Below, one piece after another: positions 1 to 12,800 of a stretch of DNA of 39,672 nt. The translations under genes were made by a program, and so were the position numbers. The stretch comes from Saccoglossus kowalevskii (taxonomy: Eukaryota; Hemichordata; Enteropneusta; Harrimaniidae). The DNA is taken from the NCBI RefSeq assembly GCF_000003605.2, contig NW_003136835.1:139266-178937 (forward strand). Direction: 5' to 3'. Numbering within the stretch: position 1 is the stretch's first letter; each line of letters opens with the position of its first letter. The notes below the pieces were generated by a model. That model did no database searches, was not told where the DNA came from, and saw only the letters and a list, made by a program, of their open reading frames with translations.

Positions 1-1296
1 GGGTTAGGGCTTTTACTGTTGGTACATTCATGACATGTATAGTTTTATTAGGCTGTACGTTGTACTAAAGTTCATGCAGAATTTTATTGAGTTGTTGTAC
101 CAGTTAACTGTTGTTGTATTTATCAAACGAGATTTGTTCATACTACTATAGTTATTGTTGTGTTTACGCTACATGTATATTGTTGGACATTGTGTATTTC
201 ACTATTGAGTTATACAACTTTAGTAATTATTGTGATGAACATTGCTGTTAATTCTGTCAACCGGAAGTAATTATTATTGTGCGTATCACTGCCGATTCAT
301 GCATTTGTAGTGTTTATTATCATACTATTGTTAGTTTATACTCCAGTGAGCGAGGTGCCAATTATTGTGTTATGTACAAATAATTATATTTGCCCACTGT
401 TGACCTTGGTTCACCTTTATGAATATTGAATAGAAGTTGTTGTTTACTTGTCCTGTCTGCGTCGTTAATTAATGGTGTGAATGTCTCCTTGATTATAATA
501 TTCGATGTACGTTGTTACCTCGATTTACCACTGGACTGTCGAATTGTCTCGACCGGAGTAAGAGATCCCTGGTTGTTATTGCAGAGATACCAGTTAGTTG
601 CCCTTCATATAAATTTTCCCTATCTGTCCACCTGTGATTTGAGCTTATCTAGTTTTAGGCAACTTATGGGTGTGACACATATATGCTACATGCCAAATAT
701 CCAGTTGGTCGGTTGAACCACTCCCAAGAAACAAATGCCATACATTTTTGCCTTTTGGGGGAAAATCAAAGATGGCCACAAAACCACGTGACTGGTCCGA
801 TTTATGTGTTTACTGTCAGAAAGAGTTGATGCAACATGGCAATCTCAAAATAATAAATGAATATCATTATACATAGATGCAAACAACATTCAAATTTCAG
901 ATTAATGTGTTTTGTGGTTCTGAAGAAAAAGAATTTATGTGATTTTTGATTTTCTCCTGAATGCCGATTTACCGATTAACTTGCTATTTTGCATACATCA
1001 TGTAGGACCAAAGCATTCTCTGAGAAAAAAATAACATATTTAAAAGGTATGTTCAGCCTTAGTCCTGACAAAACCGCTCTGCAGTTTTAACTGTGTTTTT
1101 TTAACTGGTGGGCATATTAGACAAATGTACAGGATAGGGCACATGCAGCGGAGCAAAACAACAGCTATATTGAAAGAAGGAAACGATGGAAATTAAGCAA
1201 ATATAGTATTCACACTGAAATCGATAGTTTATTATCGATAGTTCTCAGCTGTGGTATGATTATGTTTACAGTTTTAATTTGTGTTTATTATTATAG
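1..1296. other. Upstream stretch, no supported exon
   Basis: No exon of the receptor was recognised here, although its first ~40 residues must lie here or further upstream. A short ATG frame at 772-876 follows AAAG and lies over a CACGTG box (785-790); it encodes 34 residues unlike the family. A 41-nt exon-like piece near 1001-1045 ends in the wrong phase for exon 1. The longer open frame at 426-716 has no family resemblance. Confidence 0.5.
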
Positions 1297-3883
1297 CCAT
1301 GCACATAATATACTTCATGTGTACCCGGAAAAAGACAACAAGGAGCACAAAGGAAATAAACGAACATTTCTAAACCCACAAGGTAAGACTTATTTGTTTG
1401 TAATAAGTTAATAGGACGTGTCAATGACCTGACCTGAATGTCCGGTTAAAAAATAATTCGCTGGCGTCGGCAATTAGTCGCATATGAATAGATTGGAACG
1501 CCGGGTTAACCAGTCACTACATAATTTAAAATAGGTCATAACATATGCGCACACTTATTCTAAAATTGTACGTGCCGTGACTATAACTTTTCAGGTATTT
1601 TTCATAAAGTCTGGGAACATGTATAATAATAACACAACTGCGTGTGGTTCCTATGCACATGCTAGGGTAATACATTGGCAACACAATGAATTGTCCATAC
1701 AAAAAGACAATAATTAATATGTGTTACTAGCATTTTGAAAAAGGTTGACCTGTGTCAATTTCCCTTTTATATAATGCAACATTAGGTTTATTCATATAAT
1801 GCAAAGTTTATTCAATGAGAACTATCGAACTTCTTTCTTGTGCTATTTAACAGCTGCATTGTAAACATTCGGTATTTGTGTGTATATACTTACAGTTGCA
1901 ACTTTCCAAGTATGTGTACAACACAGATACCAAGCTCAGAAGAAGTACAGGGATCAGGCCAGCAAGTTCCTCGGATACCTCCTAAAGTGTGTATAGTTGA
2001 TTGATTGAACGAATAATACAGAATGCATTTTCAAACCGTCTGCATCGGGTGTTCAAATGAAGACACGCGCATACATTTAATGTGATGGACATAAAACTAG
2101 ATAATTTACTGTCAAATGTTGGTTTGCGAAACGATATGGACAATTGCCATTATTTTCTATATGCCTGTTAAGTGACATAAATTAGGGTAAACAGTTTCGA
2201 TATCACCACACTATGTAACAGCACTCCCAGTAATCTTATTTAGATTGAATCATGAAATATGCAAATATCTCAATATCATAGTGACTGTACTGTATCTATT
2301 GAATGATCATTAATGTTTATTCTAGTGTTTGATTGTTTAAGATATTAACTCAAATGCAAGTTGCAATTTCTAATTTTCTAATTAAAAATACCCTGCAAGC
2401 TTTCACGCATGATTGTTAACACCACGAATTGAGTTGAATTCACAATTAGTAAATGTACCTTGAAGCAATATACTGATAGCTCCTTAAACGAACTTATTTC
2501 CTAATCAAATGGTGGTGAAACCGTAAATTCATGTTCATGTTAGGCGATCTTTTAAACAACTGCGACAGTAGGTTATACAGAGTCTTATATTCCCGCAAAT
2601 TAGTATTGTTATGGGTCAGTCATAACTCTATATTTCACTATTGCTTAACAAAATAATATTTTTTTGTCAACCAGGAAAAAAGGTGAACAGGTTGAAAATT
2701 TGCCGGAACTCAAGGTACGAAAATCTGTGTCGAAATTTCCAGTTTAATTCTTTAATTTAAAATAAATGTTGATATTTTGTTTTGCGATCACCAATGTGGC
2801 TATATTGTACCGTAGGCATATCGGACTTCAAAACTACCACTCAACCCTCCAAACAAGTCACACTTACTAATTACCAGTCAAGTCTTTGTGTTGCTGTAAT
2901 TTCAGAACAAGGAAATTTTCAAACGAATTACATTTTTCAGCATGTTTGAATACTGGCAACATTTAGCCTGATATCGGCGAGGATGCAATAACTCTAGCCG
3001 ACCATGTCAGGCTCGGCAACTTTGAATTCATTGAATTTTGGTATATACATGTTGTTTATACATTTAAATGTCTAAAAATAAACAATAACACTTATTAACT
3101 AATTCAATATTATTTCTGTTATATTTTAACAACGTTCCGAAATCAATTTTGCAGTTGTAGTCTCAAAAGATTACAATTATTTTACATTTAGATAAGCAAA
3201 TTTGTACTGTAATAAGGTTCCTTTTCTACTGTAATACACTGAGTGAGACCTTGGCTGCGAGGTCTGGGTACACCTGGCTGTGAGATCCCTGCCACACCTA
3301 AGCACTAATCGTCATATCATTGTCTTGTTTTTATGAATATACTTATATAGAGATTGTCAGAAAAAGAAATGAGTGAAAACGAAAAAGAACAGGCAAGACA
3401 GCTACACACACCTGTCAAATATGGCCAGATTATACAGGTAGAACCAATGATTCTATGTTATACACGTTCTTTATTAATACAGATTGCACTAGTATTACTG
3501 GTAATATATGTAATCCAATTCATGGCAATTGTACTTGATATCCATTGCAACACGATAATGCCACATATCTCTCATTTCAGCTCAAGCACGTATTTACCAA
3601 GAAATACATCCATGTCAGTACTACACATACATCCAATACAGAGCACAGTAATATGCGTGTAAGTACTGAATTTAATGTATATCGATATGCATGTAACTGT
3701 TGCTATATAACTGTATCAATTGCCACGTGTACTATGTAGCCCCAGTAGTATCACGCCAGCGTGATGTAAATACAAGGAATTAATCATATTTATTTATTGA
3801 AGGTGGAGTTACTTGATCATCATGCTAAGAAGGCACAGTTTCGAATCATGCCAAGATATAAAGTGAAATCAGAAGGAGACACA
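1297..3883 (+). CDS. ITPR: Exons 1-6: N-terminal beta-trefoil (suppressor) domain
   Basis: Exons 1297-1382, 1896-1986, 2675-2714, 3351-3437, 3581-3658 and 3803-3883. Exon 2 reads VQHRYQAQKKY, like the family's NRYSAQKQ segment. Exon 4 ends VKYGQIIQ, like IQYGNVIQ. Exon 5 reads HVFTKKYIHV, like HLKSNKYLTV. Exon 6 reads FRIMPRYKVKSEGD, like FYIQPFYKLRSIGD. In IP3R this domain lies against the ligand-binding core and lowers IP3 affinity. Exon 1 enters with one base of a split codon (after tatag at 1292-1296), so at least one earlier exon is missing; the family's first ~40 residues were not recognised in 1-1296. The exon 2 donor is gtgtgt, chosen because it alone keeps phase with exon 3. Exon 3 (40 nt) is weakly conserved. 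Confidence 0.85.
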
Positions 3884-6800
3884 GTGAGTATATGAAACAA
3901 TATTTAAACACTCTAGCGTCTTAATTATATCCTCGGGATGAAGGTCTAGTTTATGTAGCAGCTCAACAAAACCATTGTGTAAACAGTTTTTATTGACGAA
4001 CTATGAATATAAATTGCGGTCAAACAATTTTAAATTATGTTTAAATCATTATATGACACGATCATTTGGTTAATTGGTATGTAATAAAATCATTAACATT
4101 ACAATTATTTTTCACTTAGGTACAAGTGGATGATCAAATAATTCTAGTGAGCGTCAAAACAGCTGGTCACCATCTACATGTCAGTAATGCGAGATTGGGT
4201 CAAGATTTTATTAATTCTGATTCGTAAGTGATTATTGTTATGTGATAATGCATGCGTTTGTTAACTATCCACTATGTCTAGTATACCAGTATGTCTCGGA
4301 ATGAGATTTTGTATTATCAATATGCATATTTCAGGTTCGAGTTGAACTTGTCTGTAAGAATGTCTGGATTCTCCATACAAAGATACTATAAACCAAATGT
4401 TCACCATGAAAATATTGTCAAGGTATGTATATTATATTACAATTTAGTGTACTCCATCGTATTTTATAGTCAGCGATACTTAATATGTAAAGATCGTTCA
4501 AATAACACAGCTATTATGATTTTATTCACGTTCCGAAATCTTACGTCGTAGACTACAATTGCACTAACCCCAAATAGTTGATTTCTTTTTTCTTAAGCAT
4601 ACTGCTGCAGGTATTTTAACTTTTTTTGACATTTAAAAGTGTATGCTATTTTGTAATATAAAGGGAGGCACTGTGTTCAGATTGTTCCACAAAGAGTTGG
4701 AAGCTTATCTAACAGCCGGCGAAGTAGATGAAGATGGTAAGAGAGCACGTTTTGTTACTATATTAATTTTATTGTTATTAACGTAATTTCTGATACAACT
4801 AATGTGCATTGTGACGATTACATATTCTTTACTTTTGTTATAAGAAGAAATTTTATAACGACGAAGCGATTTAATGACAGACATCAAAATAATGTAAATG
4901 GTTGAAAGGAACTAGCTAAAATGATGATAGTGATTAGTCGTGCAGTCATTCGTAATTGTGACTACAGATAGTTCAAATAGTAGGTCACATAAATGAGACT
5001 GCCTTGAGTTGTGCTGATGGATATTTGTTCATGGAAATCTGCCAACTTTATTATGTGTGATATGTATATGTTTATACCACAACAACTGTGTCTGAACTAA
5101 TTACAACAGTTGGCTAAATGTTTAACTTGTTTTCGAGAGTAGTAGGCTTGAACATGCAGTATTTAACGTGTGAATTAAACAAACAATTGAATGGAGTTCA
5201 AATTTTCCGCCCACTTGATCCCCCTTTGAGGTCGCCCATTCATTTTCGGCCCTCGGCTGACTGGCATTTACATGACTTCACTAACAATAACCTATTTTTA
5301 TGATTTTAGTGTCATTTTAGTTTTACATAATACTGGTTCCATTCATTTCTTTATTAAAGTGATCAACTTGAAATGGCTTTAATTGAATTGCAGTCATTTT
5401 TATATTTTGTTCAGGCATAGGAACCCATGTGTATAATACGATAACTTCATTAATTCATTTATTTATTAATTAATTAATTCATTCATTCATTCATTCATTC
5501 ATTCATTCATTCATTCATTCATCAAAATGAGACAATTTTACATATATCCATTTTATTAATAAATGTAATAAATTTGGCCTAATCTGAAATAACTTTGCAA
5601 TTATGTTTTAGATTACTTTGTTTCACAGAAACACTGTGTTTGTTTACAAGATTTGTTTGCTCAGCATTATGATTATTTTATAGTTCTCTTGAGAGTGAGG
5701 GTAACTGATCCCAGACGACCCAGAACGTTATCTCCTTCCACGTCAGCAATAACATACTGGCAGATAGAAGCCGCTGAAGGAATAATGACAGGTGACGTAT
5801 TTTCATATATAACGTTATCACAAGAATACTGCAAAATATGCTGCGTAGCGTGAGTATATGCGACCCGTACTGCCTGAGTACATACAATGCGGGGAAGTGT
5901 TCTATGTTCTTCGTGTGATTAGGTGTTCGTATGCAAGGGATTTTCCACACAAAACGACGTATTTGGTCGACTTTTGTTAGCGGCTGTCTCAATATTACCC
6001 CAACCCCTGATTTGTAAATCTGCAGAAACTTGTCTATTTATGTAGTTTCATGCCGTATTCAAGATGGCGGCCCCCATATAATAAATATCGCACTTGCGCC
6101 AGCTCAATGACTTGGAACACATCGATGTTTGTGACTTAGTTACTTGAATAAGTGCAGAAATGCTTTGGAACGTGTGCTGATACGACTTTTTCATAGAACG
6201 GCAAATTATATTGTTTTTGGTGCTAGATGTATAATAATTATTCTTATTAATGATAAACATTGTAATGAACTGGATTATGATTTTTTTATTTTGTATATAT
6301 CTCAAAATTAGGTGAAGTAATGAGATGGAAGCAACCGTGTCGTCTTAGACATTTAACTACACACAAGTATTTAAGTCTAGTGGTTAAAGGAAGTGGAGTT
6401 GAGGTAAAGTCTCATGTTAGTGTGATTGTCAATTAATATGATATTACACAATATAAATACGATATTTTTTCTGTTTTAATGTTATGTACATATAATGTTG
6501 GGATGTCTTGTTCATGTCTCTACTGAGGATAGGGAAGTTGGTTTCATTTGCATAAGTTTGTCCCAAACACATTAGTAGTGTCTACGCGGACATATTCTTT
6601 GGTTCGATATGTCAATGGGTTGAGTTTTTTTTTATTTTTTCCATAAAATTTATCTTTTTATTTCAAACCTTCGTCTCCCTGCTCTATTGATACATACACT
6701 ACTTCTGCAGTTTTTAGATTTTTATTTATACCAATCACAAGGCTGTATACATCCAATTCAGGTGAATTTGATAATTTATTATTATTGATATGTGATTTCT

Positions 6801-9800
6801 CGTCAGTTTTACAATGCTCAATGGCGCATCAAGAAAGTGATTTTCTTGCCTCGAAGAATGCTTGTAGTCATGTAATTAGCACCAATGTTATTTTCAAAGA
6901 TATATAAAACAAGATAGTGTTATGCTTGTTTCTAGATGACAGGCTATTTTGACTTATGTTGATACAAATATTTTTAGAAGCAATGCTTGTAGTACATGCA
7001 CAGAAATTGTTTATCAGTCACACAGGGTGAATTAGTCTATCTCTGCATAGCCCCATACAGTTACATTCCAATTGAAAATCGTGATTTCTTTCTAGATACA
7101 AGAGTAATGATATAACTGAACAAATGCCCATAACATTCAACTGACTTAGACATAGATAATAAGACAGTGAGTCGTTTTATTATTTTCCTGTTTTCTAGCT
7201 AGGTCCAGTAATAAGTTTTCCGAGACAAAAACAATCCTTCTTTCAATGAATCTAACACTATAAACTATGGCCACGGTGATGATTGATTCGTAACTGGCAT
7301 GACAACTCTCTATTTTATCATTTATTATTGCAGCAAAATTATATAAATGTGGTATCTAGACTATTATAAGTTGCATGGTACAATTTTGTATTCATTGTAT
7401 AGGTTACAGTGACCGACGACGCATCTGGACCAGATACTATATTTAAATTTCACCCCGTTGTTCATGATACGGAAGAAATAAAAGAAGTAAAAGGGATACA
7501 GTTTGAAAGTTATGCAAGCATTGAACATGTTTCTACCAAAAAATGGTTACATGGAGATTGTGGTGAGACATGATATTTCTTGTTCTACAGAAACTATAAC
7601 TGGTTGTGTTATTCACAGTCATAATGCATTTATTGATAAATGATTTCTTCTTACTGATCATATATGTAAGCATAGCATGAGTCGAGAACATGGCACTTTT
7701 TATAATATAAATCTGTCATATACTCATTCAACAATTGTCTTTGAAAAAAATAGCTTAGGTTTCATTATCAAGTAGTCGACGCATCTATCGATATAGTATT
7801 TGTAGTTTTTTATTGAAGCATTCATTTTACTTGTTCCCTGGATGCAATGGTTTATATCATGTTTAATTTTGTTTGTATTAGGTATTCGTCAATATAATAA
7901 AGTGGAAAAGGGTGACTCGGATTCAATGAGTAATTTACAGTGGAGTAAGGCTACACTAAGGAAAATCACTGCAAGGGAAAACAAGTTACAATTTGATGAT
8001 GCATTCACTATTCAAAAGGTATGACAATTTTACTGTTTGAAATATTACAGCTGCGAGCAACGTCACAGGGGCCCAAAAGAAAGCACACGTCAACACATAA
8101 CTTCAAATTTGATAACTTTGTTGGACACTGTATATTATTATACATTTACGTTTTGATTATCAAATTTTAAGTTACATTAGATTGCCCCTAAATTGTCAAT
8201 TTTGGTAAACACGTGACTCGAACAGTGAATTGTCAATTAGATTTGGAATATGTTTGAAATCCACCTGACGTTTAATCACACTTTGAAAATCGTAAAAAAA
8301 AATATTTATGTATATTTGAAAAGGCAATTATTTAAATCATTTTGATGATGTGCTCTTGACTATACCTTGAAATATCACGACATAATTTATTCAGATAGAT
8401 CATTGTTATTTGATGATTATTATGATATTTAGATGTATAAATAAAGTTTTGTCCTTCTGAAGAGGCTATGATTCACTATTCTGGACTCTTAATATTTGAC
8501 CTGGACTTGTATTTGACAATTTTAGGACAATAGTTTGATTTTGATGTTACCTTTATGGTCAATATGTTTCCCTAACAATGAAATAATTCTACACTGCTAG
8601 TTGAGGTTTGTCCTTAATATGGTCCACGTTTTGGAGACAAAATTTGGCACAACAAGATATTCCTGGAAAAGTGTGTTCATTTTATTCTTAATATCATATA
8701 TGCTTGTACATTTCACCATGGATATATAGTTATATTATTTGCCAGAATTTAATATAAACTTCAGAATTATGAATGAAAATATAGACGATTGAAATTAATG
8801 CTTGTGAACAAGAAATGGACAAGACCATAACTGGGCGAACAAACCAAGCGTCAGAATCTGAATGTATATATTTCCTTTTATACATGAAATAAACTTGTGT
8901 TCCAGGTGGATACTGATTTGATTGAAATCTTCAATTTCGTTGCTGGTATGGTGCCTGTTTTACAGAAAATTGTTAAGGATGTAAGTGCACTTGTTTTATA
9001 GCTTCAAAAATTCAGGACCAGTGACAATATATACATAGTGACGTAATTGAGGGTCAATGACCATGTATACATAGTGACGTAATTGAGGATCAGTGACCAA
9101 GTATACACAGTGACGTAATTGAGGGTCCGTGATCATGTATACATAGTGACGTAATTGAGGGTCAATGACCATGTATACAAAGTGACGTAATTGAGGGTCA
9201 GTGACCATGTATACATAGTGACGTAATTGAGGGTCAATGACCATGTATACATAGTGACGTAATTGAGGATTAGTGACCATGTATACATAGTGACGTAACT
9301 GTGGGTCAGTGACCATGTATACATAGTGACGTAATTGAGGATCAGTGACCATGTATACATAGTGACGTAATTGAGGGTCAGCGACCATGTATACATAGTG
9401 ACGTAATTGAAGGTCAGTGACCATGTATACATAGTGACGTAATTGAGGATCAGTGACCATGTATACACTTCGCAAACATAACCCAAACATGTTCAGCAAG
9501 TTATTTTAGAATTTTCCTCCTTAGAATAAAATACCTAATAAAAAACAGGCCAAGAAGATCACAGATGCCTTACAAGAATTGAATCGTTTTATGAATGTGA
9601 ATGGTGAATATATAAAAGATAGACAGAAATTACTGAGAAACCTGAAAGTCGTTGATTTACTTGTGGACGTAACTAAATTATCTTACAAGAAGGAGAACGA
9701 GAAACATAAAAGGTGAGCAAGATTTTGTTTACAATCAAATGTTTCCCAATATTATGCTATATCTGAAATTGATGACTGGTTAGTAAATAAATGCATGATT

Positions 9801-12800
9801 CGCGAATGAATGGGAGGGGGGTAATTTTTCTTATTTTGAATTATTTAAAAAAAGCTGATTTAAAGCTGAAGGGTCGTCACCTGCGCACGCGCGGGAATTG
9901 AGTCACATGCGATGATAACAACACATGCTAAGAACGCAAAGGCTCATAGGTGGACGCTTGTTTGTAAACAATGACACGCTATGGCAACCTGGGGCATACA
10001 TAGGTAACAACTCCCTCCCCCGCTTTAAAAATAAAATGACTTTCATCTTATCTGTATCATCGTAATCGATATTGTACTGACCAATTTGGCATCTCGACCG
10101 GCTTTTGTCCTATGTACATCTTTTGGGATATTTGTTAAATTTCTCTTAATAAATAAATAAAGTATTATAAATGTTGAATTATTCTATATGATGAATACGG
10201 CACGTGCTGAAGAATATTAATTGTATTGTAATTATGATGATAACTGACTGGTTGACCTCGATTGTTTATTTTTGTAGAATGGCTGATATTATTATAATGT
10301 GTTACGAAGTCTTATATACATATGTCTGTGGTGACAGTAGAAAGAATGAACTATACCTTGCAAGATTTATTGATTACTTTCAAGGTCAATTGAAACAGGT
10401 TAGTTAACACTATCAACAGATGGCATATTCAATTAAAAAAAATAACCAGTAACCACGGTTATCGCATCAACACTTCTGGTTATAAACAAACAAAAACAAG
10501 ATTGTGTCCACTGTCCATTATCAGCTGATGCCACAATCTATAGTATATTTAGTCTTTCAAGAAACATCGTGTAGGATATGCAAAATAACAATTTCACAAC
10601 GATTGAATTACTGCCTGATATAAACTGTATTTGATACCTCCACATATTGAATTAACATAAGTTTTATTTATTTCTAGACAAGTGTAGGTAATGTTTTTAC
10701 AGAACAAAATGTTGGACATGTTGTTACACGTATGCTGATGGAGTTGTTTCGTGATAATCGGAAGATTGTTGACAGAATAACGAAGCAACATATTACGCAA
10801 TACATAGATTTACTTGAGGAAAGCAAGGTGAGATAATAATTTGAAAATAAATCAAAAGCAATAAAGATCGATTAGTATATGTATACAAATTTGAAGTTGG
10901 AAATATTAGTATTTAAAAACCAGGTCACACATTAGTTAAAGGGAGCTACTCGTAACTTGTATGTAGTTTCTATTAAAATACTGTACAGAGAAAGGTGACT
11001 GTAGAATCGGTTTGTTGGAATTTTGTGGGAGTTCAAGTTGTCATATTGTGATTTTATTCAGACATAATGGGACATGAAATCCAGTTACGAGCGTTTGTAA
11101 ACAAACTCCAACATTTCTATATATAGACAATGGTATATCACAACAAGTGATAGTACCTCAAAGCAGCCAATGGGGATAGACAATGTCATTTTTTGAAAGG
11201 GGATATATCGGTGGGTGCAGCTTGTATGATCTGCATTCATCTCCATTCTTCAATATATGTGATTGTCTTGCATAAAATCGACATGTATTGATGAGTGAAT
11301 TTCATATATGTAGTTGCTTTTTTACATGAATCTGTCATATTATCTCTCTAATATGTGTATGTAGAACTATAATTATTTGGATCTACTGGGCGTGCTGTGT
11401 GTTTGTAATGGTGTAGCCATTCCCGGGAACCAAAGTAAGTTAAATCATTGGAATAATTTTTATTTTTATATTGTTCACAATACCATAATCTGATTCATCA
11501 AACTGAATCATGTCCACACGTTTTCTTCTCTTCAAAGACGTCATCGCTGGAGCCTGGTCCAAGGAAAGGAAACCAGGTACTAATGTAGGTATCACGTGAC
11601 AAGTCAGTTATAATTTGATTGATTTTGTGATTGCAAGAAGTTTGGATTCTACTTCAGGAACTGTACACGATATATACAGTTAGTCAGTTTTTTACTTGCG
11701 TTTGTTAAACTATCAATGCAAATAAAAATTCTTTATTTATTTGTTTTCATGACCAGTCATGTTTGTATTTTACTGAAGTTGGATCAGCAATAGGCAAAAC
11801 AGATGATGATATGTATATATCTACTGATAATGGTAAAACGTGGATCCCTTTAAGTGGTGATTCAAAAGAACATCACATATTCCTCGAACATCAGCTGGAT
11901 TTATTTGGTAAACTGTCCCAGGTGAGTGACGTGGCATCGTGTTTTACAGTTCTTCGTGGAGATCTGCGTAGTCTATGCAGATATATTAATTTTAAAGTTT
12001 AAGCAATGTATGTGATATTCAGTTGCAAAAATGCAGCAAATACTGTATTTTGATACTCAAACTCATAGATCCCGTTAAACACATGAAATAAACTTAAAAT
12101 AATTATAATCAGAAACTCGATTAATCTCTAAAAATTTCAATTACACTTCAAAAAAACCTGAAACCCAGAAACCCTGGTCGTATACGAGTAAAATGCATTA
12201 TATTTTAATGTAAATACCTGGATAAAAAACTCTCACACTTGAATCACTTCTGGGCTACATGCGATACATTCCATGATGTTATACCCGAGATGTTTAACTG
12301 GTTTCAAACAAACTTTCAAACATGATTAATTATTGAATATCCCCTTTGAAAGGGGAAAGTTCCACTGAAGTGAGTTATGAGTATGTTCCTGGAATATATG
12401 AGAATACTGAATATGCTTAGCAGACGTGAAATGGAAATGATACATTATATTATAGTGTACTTTCACATAAAAAAATATTAATGTATTATTATTAATCTTT
12501 GTTTTCAGGGTCGCAATGAAAATGTGATTGAAAAGATTACCGACAAGTTTACTTTTCAGAAAGCCTATCTTTCTTTAAAGAATGACAAGTTACCAGCAAC
12601 ACTTCGAGCCAAGTATTGTGAGCTAATAAAGAGTAAGTTCAGTATGTTCATCTGCAGTCAGAGTGGCGTTCTGAAAACTGAAATATCATATCTATATAAC
12701 ATATAAGACCAAAGAGAAATATAATTAGTCACATGGTTTCATTTATTGTTTGTACCCAAGAGAACGACTTTGCATGGAGACGGTCAAACCCTGGTGGCAG

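Noticed and set aside
1..10. GGGTTAGGGC at the window edge, telomere-like
   Set aside because: A single TTAGGG unit only. No tandem array.
426..716. Plus-strand 96-codon open frame near the window start
   Set aside because: No resemblance to the missing receptor N-terminus and no splice signal in the needed phase. Its composition is like the surrounding non-coding sequence.
5678..5992. Minus-strand 104-codon frame
   Set aside because: It lies opposite exon 10 and intron sequence and has no recognised content.
8996..9499. Minus-strand frames of 167 and 117 codons with a 12-residue repeat
   Set aside because: They are produced by the 36-bp minisatellite, whose period is a multiple of three. 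Two frames are open at once, and there is no exon context.
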